In this document: positions 10,797 through 24,800 of the stretch, one piece after another
Layout: every line of letters begins with the position of its first letter
Numbering within the stretch: the first letter of the stretch is position 1
Source of the DNA: Balanoglossus misakiensis
Taxonomy: Eukaryota; Hemichordata
Length of the DNA: 64,000 nucleotides
NCBI GenBank assembly: GCA_040954595.2
Contig: CM082580.2
Coordinates: 4,464,001 to 4,528,000, forward strand
Reading direction: 5' to 3'
Program-made: the position numbers and the translations under genes
The notes under the pieces: model-generated
The model's input: only the letters and a program-made list of their open reading frames with translations
Databases searched by the model: none
What the model was told of the DNA's origin: nothing

Positions 10797-12322
10797 TTGC
10801 AGCTGTATCACGAAACATCCAGGCTTCCCTGCAGTATGTTAGAACAAGTGGGTTTTGCGAACGGATTAATTATTACCAGTACAGACAGCAATACGGAGCC
10901 AGAAGTGAGGATGAAAATACACATGAATTATTTTGATGGTTCCATAAAATATTGCAGAGATACCTTATTATTTACATGTCTTTAACAATTAACGTGTTCT
11001 AATAAATTTAGGATTAGGTGTTGAAGTACGTACTGGTGTTAAATAAACTCGCGCTAGCTTCTCAACAGGTAAATATATACAGTGGTGTATTTAATGCCAC
11101 AGCAAGATGTACCTTCATGGAGTGCAGCCAGTTCAACGGGTTTTATTCTTGCCCATACAATTTGATACCAGGAGAGACAGTTCGAACAAGCGTCAATGGC
11201 ACGACATAGGTTTTCCGTTTAATCGGGATGAAAAAGTGGCAAAAATTACAACGGTTGAAAATACTGCCTGTTCCAGTAAAACTTTTAAAAATAACGCAGA
11301 ATTACCCAAACAAAGCAAGTGACATTGCCTGCCACTATAGCAAGTGGGCAAAATTAAACCGCCGTCTGGCAACAATACTTATTGTAAGTACAGTAGTAAA
11401 AAATAATAATGACTGTGATGATAAGCCAGAAGAAAACAATGAGCCGCAACCAGTGAAATTGACTTCCGATGCACTTTGATTGATTGGTGACATCAAGAAG
11501 TTTGCCCTAGACAAGCACCCTCAGATCATCGGAAGCGTCGTCGGCACCTGTACAGGTAATAAAGCATGCGAGAAGCTGGTAACAATAATCACAAACAAGA
11601 CGCTGTGTAAAGATGTACAGAAACTCTCCCCCGTTACCAAACCTATGGCCAGGAAAGTTTCCACAGCTTGGTGAATCACTAAATTTGCACCAAAGATGTT
11701 GACTTTCTTGTACCACTGTAAGTCATCAAGGTTACTAACTCAATTCTTACTTTTATCAAAATATCTAACAGAGTAACTTATTCAATTGGGAAAGTGTGCT
11801 CTTCAAAAATAAGATAAGACATCACAAGATTACATTTGTATCATTTTTCCATATTTTCCTTCCAGATTGTTACTTGCTGCCGTGCATTATAACGAAAACC
11901 ACAGAAAAAGCCAGGCATGGAATTTCAGTTTTGCTTGCAAATTCTTTCTAGTAATTATATATTTATTTATGTGTATAAAATCTGTGTTTATGTTCTATTA
12001 GGATGTTGCAGATGAAGACGTTCACCAAATCCTGAAAACTAATGAATGTGAAGCTTCTCACATACGGGCGTTAACAATCTCAGGACAGCTCAGTGGGCTG
12101 TACATTGTGGGAGATACTAGGCACATCAGAATAGAACCAAAAGAAGGGATTATGTCTGCTGTAGTTAAACTACTTGCTACTTATTATATATTTGATTTAG
12201 CGTATCCTCAAACTCATGCCATGATCCTAGGACTCCTGCAGTCATTTATCATGCAGGAGCCCATCAAGCAAAAGGTTATTCAACACAATATTTATGTCGC
12301 CAGAAGCTATTGCTGGAAATAA
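10797..12322 (+). pseudogene. Decayed transposase-like relic
   Basis: Short plus-strand frames show FNGFYSCPYNLIPGETVR (about 11128-11190). It resembles the FNGxYGCxxCxxPGE segment found in many animal transposase-domain proteins. A later piece (about 12003-12322) has GLYIVGD...MSAVVKLLATYYIFDLAYP, like the C-terminal part of similar genes. Stops and frame changes separate the pieces. The family is uncertain, and a divergent host gene cannot be excluded. Confidence 0.4.
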
Positions 12323-14025
12323 GAAGTTTGTCATTTCTGTTTGAAATGGATGTTAGTTTTGCTGAGATATACTGCAAATCAGTCTGTCTCCCAGCCATCA
12401 ACAAGATATTGCTGTAAGATTTAATGTATCTCAATCTACAGTGTCGCATAAATCTTACCTGGGGTAATTTTCTTTATTTTCAACTAGGTTCTCTTCCCAT
12501 ATGGCCAAGTGGAGCGAAGATTGATAAGTGCATGCCTAAATGTTTTTGAGATATTTATCCATCTACACGCGTTATTTTAGATTGCACAGAAGTGAAAGCA
12601 GAAACACCTTCCTCTTAATTTTGAATTTTATTCTAACTACAAGAGCATGACAACTTTCAAAGGTCTTGTTGGCATTACTCCTTCAGGTTTTTTCGTTTTT
12701 CCGAGTTCTGTTTTTGGTCGACCAGTACATGCAGGTTCAATTTCTGATAAAGAAGTTATTATAAACACAGTGGCATTATTAGTTTGTGTGAGCCAGGGGA
12801 CAGTGTGATGGCAGACAAGACAAGGGTTTTGGAATGTCACTCTCAATAAACCACCTTTCCTTATACTGCTACAAGAATGCGGTTCACTACAGGTGAAGTG
12901 GAGGAGACCCAAGAGATTGCCTGTGTGTGAATTTAAGTGGAGTGTGCCATCAGACGAGTTAAAATACCATATTTTTTATTCTGTTTTACCACTAAGCCTG
13001 ACTGGTTCAGCAACACAAATTTTGACCGTTTCTTGTTTGCTCACCTTATTCAAAGGGCCATTGCTCTGATGTTCAGTAATATGATGCAATAACCGTTGAA
13101 ACCATCAAAGCCGATTAGTGTAACCCTAAAGGTGTAACCTGTATGTTTTCATGCATGATCAAATATAATCCAAACTTGTCTTTTATAGGTATTTTTATAT
13201 CAACTGTCATGAGTATCCCATGAACAGATTTTCAACATGATGAAAACACATAGTTGGTATGTGCCATGTATGTACTACACATGTAGTAAGTTGAAATGAA
13301 TTATGACCGAGCATTTGAAAACATGGAGTGGGGCTAATGCTGAGCTCAGAGAGCAGTACTTGCTGCCCTGCATTGGCGAAATAAAGAGAGAAAATAAAAC
13401 TAACAATACCAAAGCCAAAGAGAAAGACAGATAATGCTTTGCTTCAAGTATCAAAACAACAAATGCGGTCCAAAAATACAGTTAACACAGTAGAATGCAG
13501 CTGGAAAATCTGTGTACAACCCAATGACAAAATCAAAAACAAGATGCACCCCAACTCACTATGACATAAGTGGCGGCAAATCCATAAAATCATCAGGTTG
13601 ATGTACATTGGACACCTCCACAGACCGCCCTGGAGTTTTATCAACTTCTGTTTGTTCACCTTGTGGGAAACTAATTTCACTGTTGACCAAAGTCTCTGTG
13701 GTACTACAGTGCACATGCGAAGTAAAATCAATAACGCTATTCAACAATATAGCAACAATGTATAAGAACAATGGAAGCAACGCCCACGGAAAGTCCACAG
13801 CTGCAAATCGCAGACTGAACGATCAAGCAGCACAAATTTTATCCCACCGCTGCCACACATTTAACGGAAATAATGTCGGACAGAGGTCCCAAAATTGTCA
13901 AGGCCAACTCACAGCCAACTCAACGGTAGCGTAACCGTAGCACGATCGAGCCTTGACGACGTGGACCGGTCCGTTACAAGTCCTGGGTCGTGCTGGGAAA
14001 ATGCAGTACATGTACATGTATACAT
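12323..14025. other. No gene seen
   Basis: Short overlapping frames on both strands (for example around 13444-13934) have no recognisable domains and no consistent splice partners. Confidence 0.5.
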
Positions 14026-14105
14026 AGCTCTGGACTTATGCGCTGTTTGGGTCTACGATGCTACGGAGAGCAGCGTAGACCCAAACAGCTCATAAGTCCA
14101 GAGCT
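14026..14105. repeat. Short foldback: 32-bp arms, 16-bp loop
   Basis: 14026-14057 is the reverse complement of 14074-14105 with one mismatch. The arms contain GCTGTTTGGGTCTACG. The near-perfect arms suggest a recent palindromic insertion or a strong cruciform or RNA hairpin. Confidence 0.9.
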
Positions 14106-14989
14106 AATGTATTCACTGCTCACCCTCTGACCTGAGCGTTGCGCTCACACAAATACCAAGAAAAACCTCGGAATTACGATTCGTAACTATACAATTAAAC
14201 CTCCCAGAGGTGTCAAAGAAAGTGTTCCCACTGACGTGGAGAAAGGTTTGAACGAAAATAAAAGAAAGATAGAGGTAAAGTACGAATTCATATCACCACA
14301 GCCGAGAGCACAATGCTTATAGTTCAACCGCCATGTCTAAAGTCCTGTGGACATGTCGAGAAGAGTCACTTTACATACAGCAAGCCCACGTGATACAAGC
14401 TCCGCCCCCGATCATGGACAATTGACAGTTTCTCCTGCTACAGGGTGTCTCAGCCTGAGAATCAGGAAAAGGCGTGGTTCAGACCCTCAGTACTATTTTG
14501 AACATGGATCAAGCAAAAAATTGACCGGCTTACTATTTCGAACAGCCCACTATGTTGCTAAACACGAGAAACCATTTACCATTGCTGACACTTCAGAAAG
14601 CCAATAAGTTAGACATCGGAAACACCTATCGACAAACGTTAATTTTTAAATTATTCGCCACGTCGGTGAATCAGTGCGACTAGACATGGTGAAGGAAATC
14701 GAGGACAGTGCATGACCTTTTAAGAAGAGGAAATTGTTTAAGTTCGAATTTTGGAAGATTCTCGTCCCGTGACGAAATTTCTTAGCTTACAGGCCACAGC
14801 AAAGCCTTCTTCCAGAATTACTTCAGTTGGCTCTTCACCAGACAGAGTGACTTGCCAGACGCCATTGATTTGTTTTCTGCAAGCATACTTCTTGGTGACG
14901 TTGGTGCGACAAAGTCAGATTTCAAGGTGATATGCTTGCCCGGCAATACCATTGAACAAACTACGTATGTATCTTCGCGAGAACGAGAT

Positions 14990-15560
14990 TGTGAACTTGC
15001 ATCCCAACGAAATTGTTTTGAACACTACGGTGCAGCATCAGGCTCACGAGTTTTAATCTGAAAATGACTGAAATGCTTGGGATAGGTAATCATAGATGGC
15101 ACACTACCTCGCCCCTTTCTATCAAAATTAATGATCAATGTATCACCATCCTAGGTATTATACTTGACAATGATCAAAAAGTGGTACATAGCTGTAATTG
15201 GTCGAACATATTACCAATGATACAACGGTTATTAAAAACCTGGTCCACCTGTAAACTTTCCATTGTAGGCAAATCTTTAATAAATTTTTAATAAACTCAC
15301 TTGTGACATATACACTAATGGTACTGTGTGGCTGTCTTTGCCCTGCCTAGCCACTGTATTAAAACCTTAATATCAGCAATTTCTTTTGGAATCAGAGAAG
15401 CCACAGCGTAATATGAGATTATCACGCCATTTACGAAAGACTATCTCGTTGTGCAATCAAACTATGCGCTTGGAACCACTCTGTTGAACTGGAAAACACA
15501 ATACCTAAAATGCATCTTAAGACTATTTCAATATTTGTCCATTCGAGAACCACGTTTTAC
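14990..15560 (+). mobile_element. Decayed LINE reverse-transcriptase fragment
   Basis: The frame 15064-15291 encodes ITILGIILDN...CNWSNILPMIQ and LLKTWSTCKLSIVGKSLIN, the conserved post-catalytic RT segment (LGI ... W ... L ... GK ... N) of L1/Tx1- or CR1-type elements. Similar pieces continue out of frame to about 15560 (IREATA / WNQRS). Upstream, ASGSR and KMTEMLGIG resemble the SGLxxN/KTE segment. Multiple stops show it is dead. Confidence 0.6.
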
Positions 15561-17394
15561 TTATTTAATCTACCCTCTTCGGGGGAAATAAGCAGTAAGC
15601 TTGGTTTAAATAAGATGTACATCAAATCCCCGGTTATTAAAACGATAAGCTTATATACTTAAGAGACGTACAGAGGTACGCAGAGGGCTTAACTGCTGAA
15701 TAAAATAAGATCATCATAGTATCATTAATACAATAGTTTTGTCGCCCACGGTACTTGCATAGAACGCAGTGTCATGCTGAACCATATTGAAGCGAAATCT
15801 CTAAACAGAGACAAGTTGAGGAATAAAAGTCATTCAGAAGGGCCATAAGTGCTGTAAACGTCTTTCATGGAAACTACCGAACCATTGGTCTAGACTGTAT
15901 ACAGGATAGTAAAAGTATTCATTGGGTTCATGAAGATTCAAATTGACCGATCGCACAGTGGCAAGGGGTGGGGTTCTTTCCTTGCAAAGCTTTTCAGGGA
16001 TATGCAATCATCAACTGTCAACATTGATTAATGTTATTCAAAAATCGATTTGACAGAGCCATAAATATGATAGCCGTACGCACCAAAACTTAAACAGTTC
16101 ATCCAGTACACAACGTGTACGGAACATATTCAGCGACAGTGTTTCATTTTATTTTTAACAGAGATCAGTGGCTAGATTAAAGTACATGTCTGACACAAAA
16201 TAAAACGCACAAAACAGACGATCCGCGAATGCTTAACAAGCAAGGGCAATCATGAAAAAATCGAATATGAAATAAATAAATATCATGGGTGAGAAGTATT
16301 ACTTGGATTAAAAATATCGATGCAAAATATTAATAACGTTCAGTCATTCACCTTTGTCACATAATCTTAAAGTACTTTGTGATAACTAATACCATTTTTC
16401 ACATTGTCACACAACATTCAGTAGAACTCATTACTTATTCGATCAACAAGATAAGGAGATTTGTAGCGAAATGAATATTTTACATACAGAAGAGCTCTCC
16501 GATGGAGTTAACCCAATTTATTGAACTTAAGCTATGAAATCCTCTTTCGTGATCATTTCTATGATATGAGTCACATTTTCCTTTAACTGGAACGCTGTTC
16601 ACATTAATTAGGCATGGACAGGTACTTGATTAGAACACATCATTTTATACTTAGATCCTGTTAATATCGCTACCCTATACTAGAAAGCAGTATAAAACCA
16701 CCGTCAATTACTCATTGCAATGTTTGTTAAAAAGCACAACAAATATATTGTGTCTTTGAAAGATAACATCGAACATCTATATCGAGTGTACTTTTCGGTG
16801 ATAAACCCCAGTCAAAACATCACATCAAAGGAAGTCGTGTTTAAGTAGTGCCTGCGGATAATGGCACCGTCGCGGCGAAAAACTATGGATATTCTTTGAT
16901 GTACTTGTTTTGACATGTTATTGAAGTGAGCAAATGGATTTGAATACGTGTTTTGAAGATAGGAAGACTTAAAGTCTCAAACCACTCCTGGGTTGTCAAT
17001 GCCCCCAAGTAGCAAAAACAGTGTAGGCGGTAAATAGTCAAAACTTTCCATAAACTTAGAATAAGCGCTTCTGTTTGGTGTACTAACACTAGTTACTATA
17101 GGAAACCTTCCTATATCTTGGCAAAAGAGCATCGCACGGGTTAGTAATAATTAAAGATCGAAGTCACCAATTCCTTTCATGACCTTTCATCTTGTTTTTC
17201 TCTCTCCGAATATGGAATCTATATCATTACCCTAGGGATGTATGTCACGTCTCTCCCTCCTCCGCCATCTGTCTCAGTGAATCTTTTAAGGTGTTCCGCA
17301 AGCTTTCAGTTTTCGTTAAACGATTATGGCTTGGCTCTTTAAGGCGGCGAATTTCCAGGCGTAGGCATACACTGCAATTTGCAAAATTTTAGAC
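15561..17394. other. No gene seen
   Basis: AT-rich DNA with no coherent coding signal on either strand. Confidence 0.5.
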
Positions 17395-17650
17395 CATAGA
17401 CAATGCAGTTCTGCTTTCAGGGGTGCAATATGTCGTAGTGAGATCACACTAACAGTTGTCCCGTAACTCATTCATAATATATCAAGCGCCTGTTTATAGT
17501 GACCCAGTGTAAAGTTAACGTTTTCGTTGAAACTTATACGAAGCACATGAAATACACATTATAAAATGGACGTCGTGCCTTACAGGTTTTAGGGCTGCCA
17601 TCATTGGCTGCGGCTGTAATTTATGCAATGGCAATGTAGAAGAGGACTTG

Positions 17651-17663
17651 GTTGCTGGGCAAC
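17651..17663. promoter_or_regulatory. X-box (RFX-type) palindrome upstream of receptor B
   Basis: GTTGCTGGGCAAC is an inverted repeat (GTTGC/GCAAC) that fits the RFX X-box. It lies about 130 bp upstream of the proposed ATG and just upstream of a TATA-like stretch. RFX factors drive ciliary and some sensory genes. Confidence 0.4.
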
Positions 17664-17668
17664 ATTTG

Positions 17669-17677
17669 CATATATTT
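17669..17677 (+). promoter_or_regulatory. TATA-like element of receptor B
   Basis: CATATATTT sits about 118 bp before the ATG at 17795. A CAGTCAGACC sequence about 40 bp downstream could serve as an initiator. An inverted CCAAT (ATTGGCT) lies near 17603. Assigned by position only. Confidence 0.3.
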
Positions 17678-17794
17678 AGTATCCACAGTTTATATGTTTG
17701 GCCCAGCAGTCAGACCGCGCACTGTGAGTGACAAACATGATTTGAACCGAATCGTTACAACTTGAAGTTTGATGTGGAAAGCATATTTGTTGAG

Positions 17795-18820
17795 ATGTCA
17801 ATTTTACGCGATAAACGGCACGGAAAAGTTGCTCTTGTGGTTTGGTTTGGTACACTATTAATAGCTATTTCTATCAAGGTAAGAATATGTTTAATTCATT
17901 GTGAAACTCTAGCTACGTGATGTTTGCTGCTTGTTGAGTTCTGAAACTAATTCCCCTCCATCGATACTAAACCTTTCTCCCAAATTTATAGTGTAATTAA
18001 CCAATGGACGCAAAAATTATCATTGAATTCTGAAAAATTAAACAATATAGGTGCGAGACTGACTTTTTCATCTAAAAAGCTGAATCTCCAGATAACATTG
18101 CCAATTACGTCATCAATTGAACTATTTCCAATATATTCTATTACGGAATATTAGACTAATAATACCTGAAAAAAAACGTGGGGTCAAAATCGCTCATTTA
18201 CCAAAACAAATTTGCGATTGAATTGTTTTCATACTCCTTTTCATCTAAAACGTGAATTACGAATCCCCCCGATAGCATTGCCAATACATGTACGTCAACA
18301 TTGTTCACATCCAGGCACAGTCTATAGAAGGGCCGAATCTATGTGAAGAATTGTGGAAAATAGGACCGTATGACGAACAAGTCTGCGCTTGTCCAAGTGG
18401 TTTCACACCTGTTGAGAGTTCACACCAATGCAAAGGTGAGATCTATAAGCGAATTGCCCTTTTGCCCAACAAGACGGAATAACTCCTTTAGCAGTCTTGT
18501 GATGGATAAACTTTTGACATGACGGCGTCATAATAAAACACCGACCCTGTAGAATATGCTGTTTGAATTTGGCATTAGTGGATGGACGTTTGTACTTCCA
18601 TATACAAAATGTAACCATTTTACTGTCAAAATACAGGTAATATAATTCTAGTTCCACTCCTCTTTTCCTTATTTAAGAAAGTGTTTGCTATTTTCAGATA
18701 TCGACGAATGTGACACTACGAATGGTACCTGCAATCACATCTGTGAAAATACGATTGGATCATACTACTGTGCGTGTTACGCAGGTTATGAGTTACAGGA
18801 TGATGGCAAGACCTGTGAAG
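17795..18820 (+). CDS. Paralog B: signal peptide and two EGF-like exons
   Basis: The ATG at 17795 opens [11 protein letters not shown] followed by a hydrophobic run ([16 protein letters not shown]), a good signal peptide; cleavage is likely near the exon 1/2 junction. Exon 18315-18435 has a half-EGF-like C-x-C-P-x-G-F pattern. Exon 18698-18820 is a calcium-binding EGF (DIDEC ... [11 protein letters not shown]). Confidence 0.8.
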
Positions 18821-21800
18821 GTGACGGACAGCACTAAATTTCTTGCATTAATTAATTCATTAGTTAATTAATAAATCAATCAATTAATTAATTAATTAAT
18901 TAATTAATTAATAAATAAATTTAATTAATTTCTATTTGTTTACAAATTCATTTTATACTGGCATCCCACAGGCAAATCCCGACAACTGGATAAAATGTAG
19001 TATATGGCATGTTCACTAAGTCACCCTGTTTTCATTAAATTAGAAAAAAACAGAAGTTGCAGGGTTTCAAAATACAGTACATTTCGGGAAAACGCCCATT
19101 CAAGATTTTAAGGAGATCTGATTTCAGATATATGGACTGGACTGCAGGGCTTTCCCCAATGCCTGAGAATGTCTTCGTCTGTCGTGAAATGTAAATTACA
19201 ACAAATATCGGGTTTGAAAACTTGACATCATAGAAAATTGGTCGAATTCCCAAATGCGAATGGATGTTTCATTATATAGGCCAACGTGTGTATCACGTAC
19301 GTGTAAACCATTGTTTCCACAGTTTGTGCTGTCAGCTGCATGGACGGCATATGTTTACCTGAAAGCTATCGATGTGACAATGTCCGTGACTGTGAAAATG
19401 GCGAAGATGAAGAGGGATGTCAAAGTAAGTAAATAGCATTAATCAAATATTGTCTGGATATACGAGCTGATTTATATATATTTTACAACTATATTAGCTA
19501 CAATTTCACAATCTGTATGGCAGCTGCTGAGTTAATGGACAATGATATTTTCTTGTCTTCGACTAGTATGTGAAGGGGGAGACTTCCTTTGCAGCGACGG
19601 GACGTGCATTGCGAACTACAAGATTTGTGATGGATCGATTGACTGTGATAATGATGAGACAGCGTGTGAGGGTGAGTATTGCGCACAAACTAAGCCAAAA
19701 CTAAGCCTCGCTCGACAATAAATTTTGGCTTGCACGGATTCGACGTAAGGTTTAGGTACAGATGTTACATAGTTCCAGCGTTAGGTTCATGCACAGTGCC
19801 TTCACAAACGGGACTGTGGTTATGGGAAGGCGTAAACTTAGTCGATTCGACGATAGGTTACTACAAGGTATTGTAGGGGGTTGAATAATTAAAATGGGTA
19901 CATTTTCGTAGTCGTATATGACATCGTCCTAACAATCTGAGCTCGTTGCGCATATTCTTTTTTTTTGAGAATTCACAAGGTAAATAATACAAAATGTGAT
20001 AATGTTTACAGTACATTTGAAGGTAATTTTCATTTTTTGACACTATTTCAACAGCAGTCACAGCATCAACAACAATAACAAAATTGTGAACTTCTGTTTC
20101 CTCAAACAGAATGCGGAATGAACAAGTTTGCCTGTGATAATGGAACCCGATGCCTCGAGATTTCTGACGTGTGCGATTATTGGAACGGTTGTGAGGACGG
20201 AGAGGACCAAAAACATTGTGGAGGTAAAATTGGCTGAATATTACAGAGTTGCGTTAACATATTTATGTAAACCCCCCCCCCCCCCCCACACACACACACG
20301 AGATTTGAGTTGTCATTAAATTCCACCGGCATGGCGATGTATACATGTTTGAGTGCGACGGTACAGGCCTGTGACCAGTAAATAAGTCAACAACACTGTC
20401 CAATCAAAAATGAAGATGTTCTGAAAAGGCTCGATAACATAATTGTATAGTGTTGCTTGTTAAAGAAATTACGAAACGTCCACTATCATTCCGTGTGCGC
20501 ATTTCTATCGTTGTGTGGTTGGTTGCCTGTTTTCTAGTGTTTCTGGTGATTTCTCTTAAAGTGTGATTAGCATAATGCAATAACAAAACAAACCCATGGC
20601 GATCGAGATCGTGCAAACAAGAAGTTCCGGGGTTATTTCTACTCGTGCTGGCAGTGTATTCTTGCTGCATCCATTTGCACTCGCTGTGTGCGCTCGTGTG
20701 ACGACGGCCGCAGAATACACTAACAGCCCTCGTGCAAACCACCCCCGGTACGTCGTGTTTGCACAATCTCACCATGGTGTTCTGTCAACGATAACTACAA
20801 ACCAGTAAGGTATTCAAACAGGGAAACGGCAGCAGCAAATTTTCTCCACACAAACATAACTTGGAAAAGGTCTTGATTTTCACTATGTTTCGCTAAACTC
20901 ACAAAATTCTAACCAGCTCTGTTCAAATCAGCTTAAGCAAACATAACCATGCAGAAAATAAAAGTATATAATTCGTGCGTTTTTCTCTCCTCGCTCTGAC
21001 ATCCTTAGTTTGCGCAGTGAGTGAATTCCAATGTGGCAGCGGAGAGTGTATACCATCACATTGGGTCTGTAACTACTGGGCGAGCTGTTTGGATGGTTCT
21101 GATGAGTTTGACTGTGATCATGAAGGTATGGAAAGATGCATATCATGTCTTATGATTCATGCCATTGTGAGCTATCGTTCCCGTATATAATTTTTTGGCT
21201 CTATTTACATCACATCAGAAATTATCTCATAGTTGGCCGTTTGTATGCGATTAATTATATTTTTTGCCTTGAGTATTTTTGTTGTTTGGGTTTAAAACAA
21301 CAACACCTCGCACTGTATTCGATTTGACCAGCTGTTTTATATATACAGCAACTAGCAAATTATCCCTGAATGTAGTGCGCTTCTTGGAGAGAGCCATTTT
21401 TCCCTGTAAACTCGTAACGTAGGCTAAACGTTGAAAGTTTATAGCATTGAGAAGCCTTTCGTCTTATTTTAGAGTACGTCACTGGAAGCATGTATGGCAA
21501 TAATCGATTGCAACATTCTCCCCTGTTGGCTAATTGCCCCCTTGCCTTTATATAACTTTTCCAAATAACACACGGGCAAGTTTAACAGTGTTGTATCTTA
21601 TAGCGGATAGTAGCGTGATATAACATAATAGATTAACGTGAAAATTATTATGAATTTAAATCTCACGTGAGTAATCTGTCCAGTAGGAAACTGTTTTTAA
21701 TTTGTCAGATGGCAATCTTGCTCGCGGAAAAGTGGCCACCCAAAGCAGTACATACGATGACGATGACGCCGAAAAAGCCGTCGACGGAATTCGGGCACCT

Positions 21801-24800
21801 TGGAGCTACATGGAGAGCTGTTCCCACACAGAACTGGACTATGAACCTTGGTGGCGAGTTGATTTGCAAAAGGAATATCAAATATTCAGAGTCGACATTA
21901 TAAACAGAGAGGACTGCTGTAGTGAGTAAACGTTCAATTCTCACTGACTAAAATTAGTAACAACGGTACAAGTTGAATCTGCAAAACTACCCTATTTTCA
22001 GAGTTGACGTAGCATGAATTAAAGACTAACTGATTTGGCGGCAGCAGCAGCAACAACAACAACAACAACATATGTTTTTGAACCTCTATATGATTACCAA
22101 CGAAGCACGAATAAACATATAAATAAAATAAATCCATATTGTAAAATCAACAAGTAAAATATCATTAATTTGTTCCAAAGCAGCCACACAAACTAAATAT
22201 TTTACATGTTAGTAGATCTATAGTGACATTATCGAATCACTTTCATGTTCTGATCCACGCTAGTCCCTATTTAGCATTAATGTTTTGTTTTCTGTTTCAT
22301 TTTTATGTTACCAGGGCAACGTTTAGTTGGTGCTGAAGTGCGTGTTGGAAATCACCTTCTGCCTCACGACAACATAATTTGTGGAACTCCTTTGTATACA
22401 ACCAACGAACGACCTTTTGTTCTTAATTGTCAACACAAAATAAGCGGACGATACGTCGGTGTTATGTTACCACGCCGATCGGAGTACCTGACCCTCTGCG
22501 AAGTTGAAGTCTATGGTGCAGGTTGTTGGACATTTCTATTTAACCTTCAGTTCATTTTCATTTGATATCAATTGATATAAAACGTCACCTTGCAATTTTT
22601 ACAGCTGCTTTCTTTCTAAAATATCGCAGCAGCTGGTATGAGAAGTCCCAACGGCAATGTACTGTCAGTTGACATCTGCACAAGCTTTATTTATACTGAG
22701 AGGAAATGCATTCCAACAACTCTTGCAGGGTACTTTATTTAATCCACTTGTCAAATTATGTTTCAAAAGAACCAGAATGTCTCCCGTTAGTCGATGACTG
22801 ATACCGGTACATGCGTTTTGTTTCATGCTATCATTAAAGAGGAGGTTCTACTCTGTATAGATTTTATGCAAATTAGGTACCTACGTTATGACTGTATAGC
22901 CACATAATTGCACTGGAAATTAAGGCGTACTTGTATTAGAACAGTAGTATGCCGTGGCAGTAAACGCTATTTTTAAATGAAGGGAAAATTGGCATAATAA
23001 TGTCAGAGTGACTTTAACTTAGAACCCTGGACATTTTTTTGATGCAGATAGAAACAACTGTTGTGATGGCAACATAACACTGTGTAACACGATGGATTCA
23101 GCTGGACGTGCTTGCTGTGCCGGCTACCGGGCAAGAGGCAATGGGTGCGAAGGTACGGATGACAGTTTACCTAATGGCTAACTCCATTTTTGAAATATTT
23201 ATGAACATTTGACTTTCAATCAAGATGAATAACAGTCTGCCTTCAAATCCCATTTAATTTCAATGATGAACCTTTGAGCCATTGTTGCCCTGTCTGTACA
23301 GTCATGCTGTCTTTGCGAGCAGAGAGCTAAACAATGTGTTTCAGGATTTTGTGGGTGACGAATGTTGGAGAACAAATGTAAAGTTGTTTACTGTATGCGG
23401 AGGAAGCACATTAATAAGGAATTAATGTACAGCTTTAATTTTGTGTTGACTTACAGACATAGACGAATGTGAACTGATTGAAATCAATTCCACTTGTGAT
23501 CACGCATGCGTGAATACCCCTGGTTCATTCTACTGTGCCTGCAACGATGGATATCATTTACTTCGTGATGGCAAGACATGTGCGCGTAAGTAATTTGTTA
23601 AATTGTCTACAGCAACTATATTGAACTTAAAGGGACAAAGTCTCTCTCTCGCTGCCCTTTTTCTCATTAAGTATGTTTGATGTAAGACACCGTTTATGTT
23701 ATACTACATGTAGATATAGAGTGAATCAACGTTCGACCACACACAACTTCCATCCCACTTGTAGACACGACAGTGAAAAATTCGCCAAAATGAATAATCG
23801 GTCTCAACTGTTTATTCATTTTGGCGAGATTTCTACTCTCATATCCTACAGACATAACATTAATGCTGTTTTGCGCACAGGCATGTACAGACAAGTTGGG
23901 GTTTTAACATTTTAATTAGGATAGAGGTTTCCTTTCTGAAACATTATTGAATTGGTCATCTTTGATCCTTATGTTGAGTCTATCGCTGGATTTACCCTTG
24001 CAGGAACCTCAAAGTTGGTACTGTTTGAAGATGTGAAAACCTATTATGACGCATTTTTATCATGTGAAAGTATTGGTATGACTTTAATGAAAATCCGAAA
24101 TTGGCGGGAACAGCGAGACGTAGCAGGTATCATTATGGATCGATTTTATCGCAGCGCACTGTGGATTGACGGAAGAGTTTCCGACTATGCAACTCAAGAG
24201 GTTCAATCCAGCGATGGAACGATATCACAATTTGAAGCATTTGATGTTGGGGAGCCTAGTGGAAATGGTCCTTGCATCAATTTTTATAGGTATGAAATGT
24301 TTTGTATTGCATATAATACTGGTTTGATTGTGTGGTGCGTGTGTTCCAGAAAGGTAATTGCCCTCAATTTACATGTGCTCTTAAAGGGACAAAGTCTCTC
24401 TCTCACTGGGATTTTCCATTAATTATGTTTGATACAAGACACTGTTTATGTTATTCTACATGTGGATATATGGTGAATCAACTTTCGACCACACACAACT
24501 TCCATCTCGTTTGTAGGATATGAGAGTCAAAACTCGCCCAAAATGAATAAATGGTAAAGAACAATTATTCATTTTGGCGAGTTTTTTCACTCTCCTGTCT
24601 ATAAGAGGGATCGAAGTTCTGTGTGGTTGAACGTTCATTCACTATATATCCACATGTAGAATAACAAACGTTGTCTCTTATCAAATATAATTAATGGAAA
24701 AAAGGGCAGCGAGGGAGAGACTTTGTCCCTTTAAATAGTTAATGGGTGTCGCAACGTCTTTCATTGACCATGGTGTGGAGCACCTTTTTATCTGGCTTCC

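Noticed and set aside
13444-13934. Overlapping 79-108-codon frames on both strands
   Set aside because: No motifs, no conserved splice sites, low-complexity composition. Treated as chance open frames.
19498-20061. Small minus-strand frames inside receptor B
   Set aside because: They overlap LDLa exons or introns and lack motifs or splice partners.
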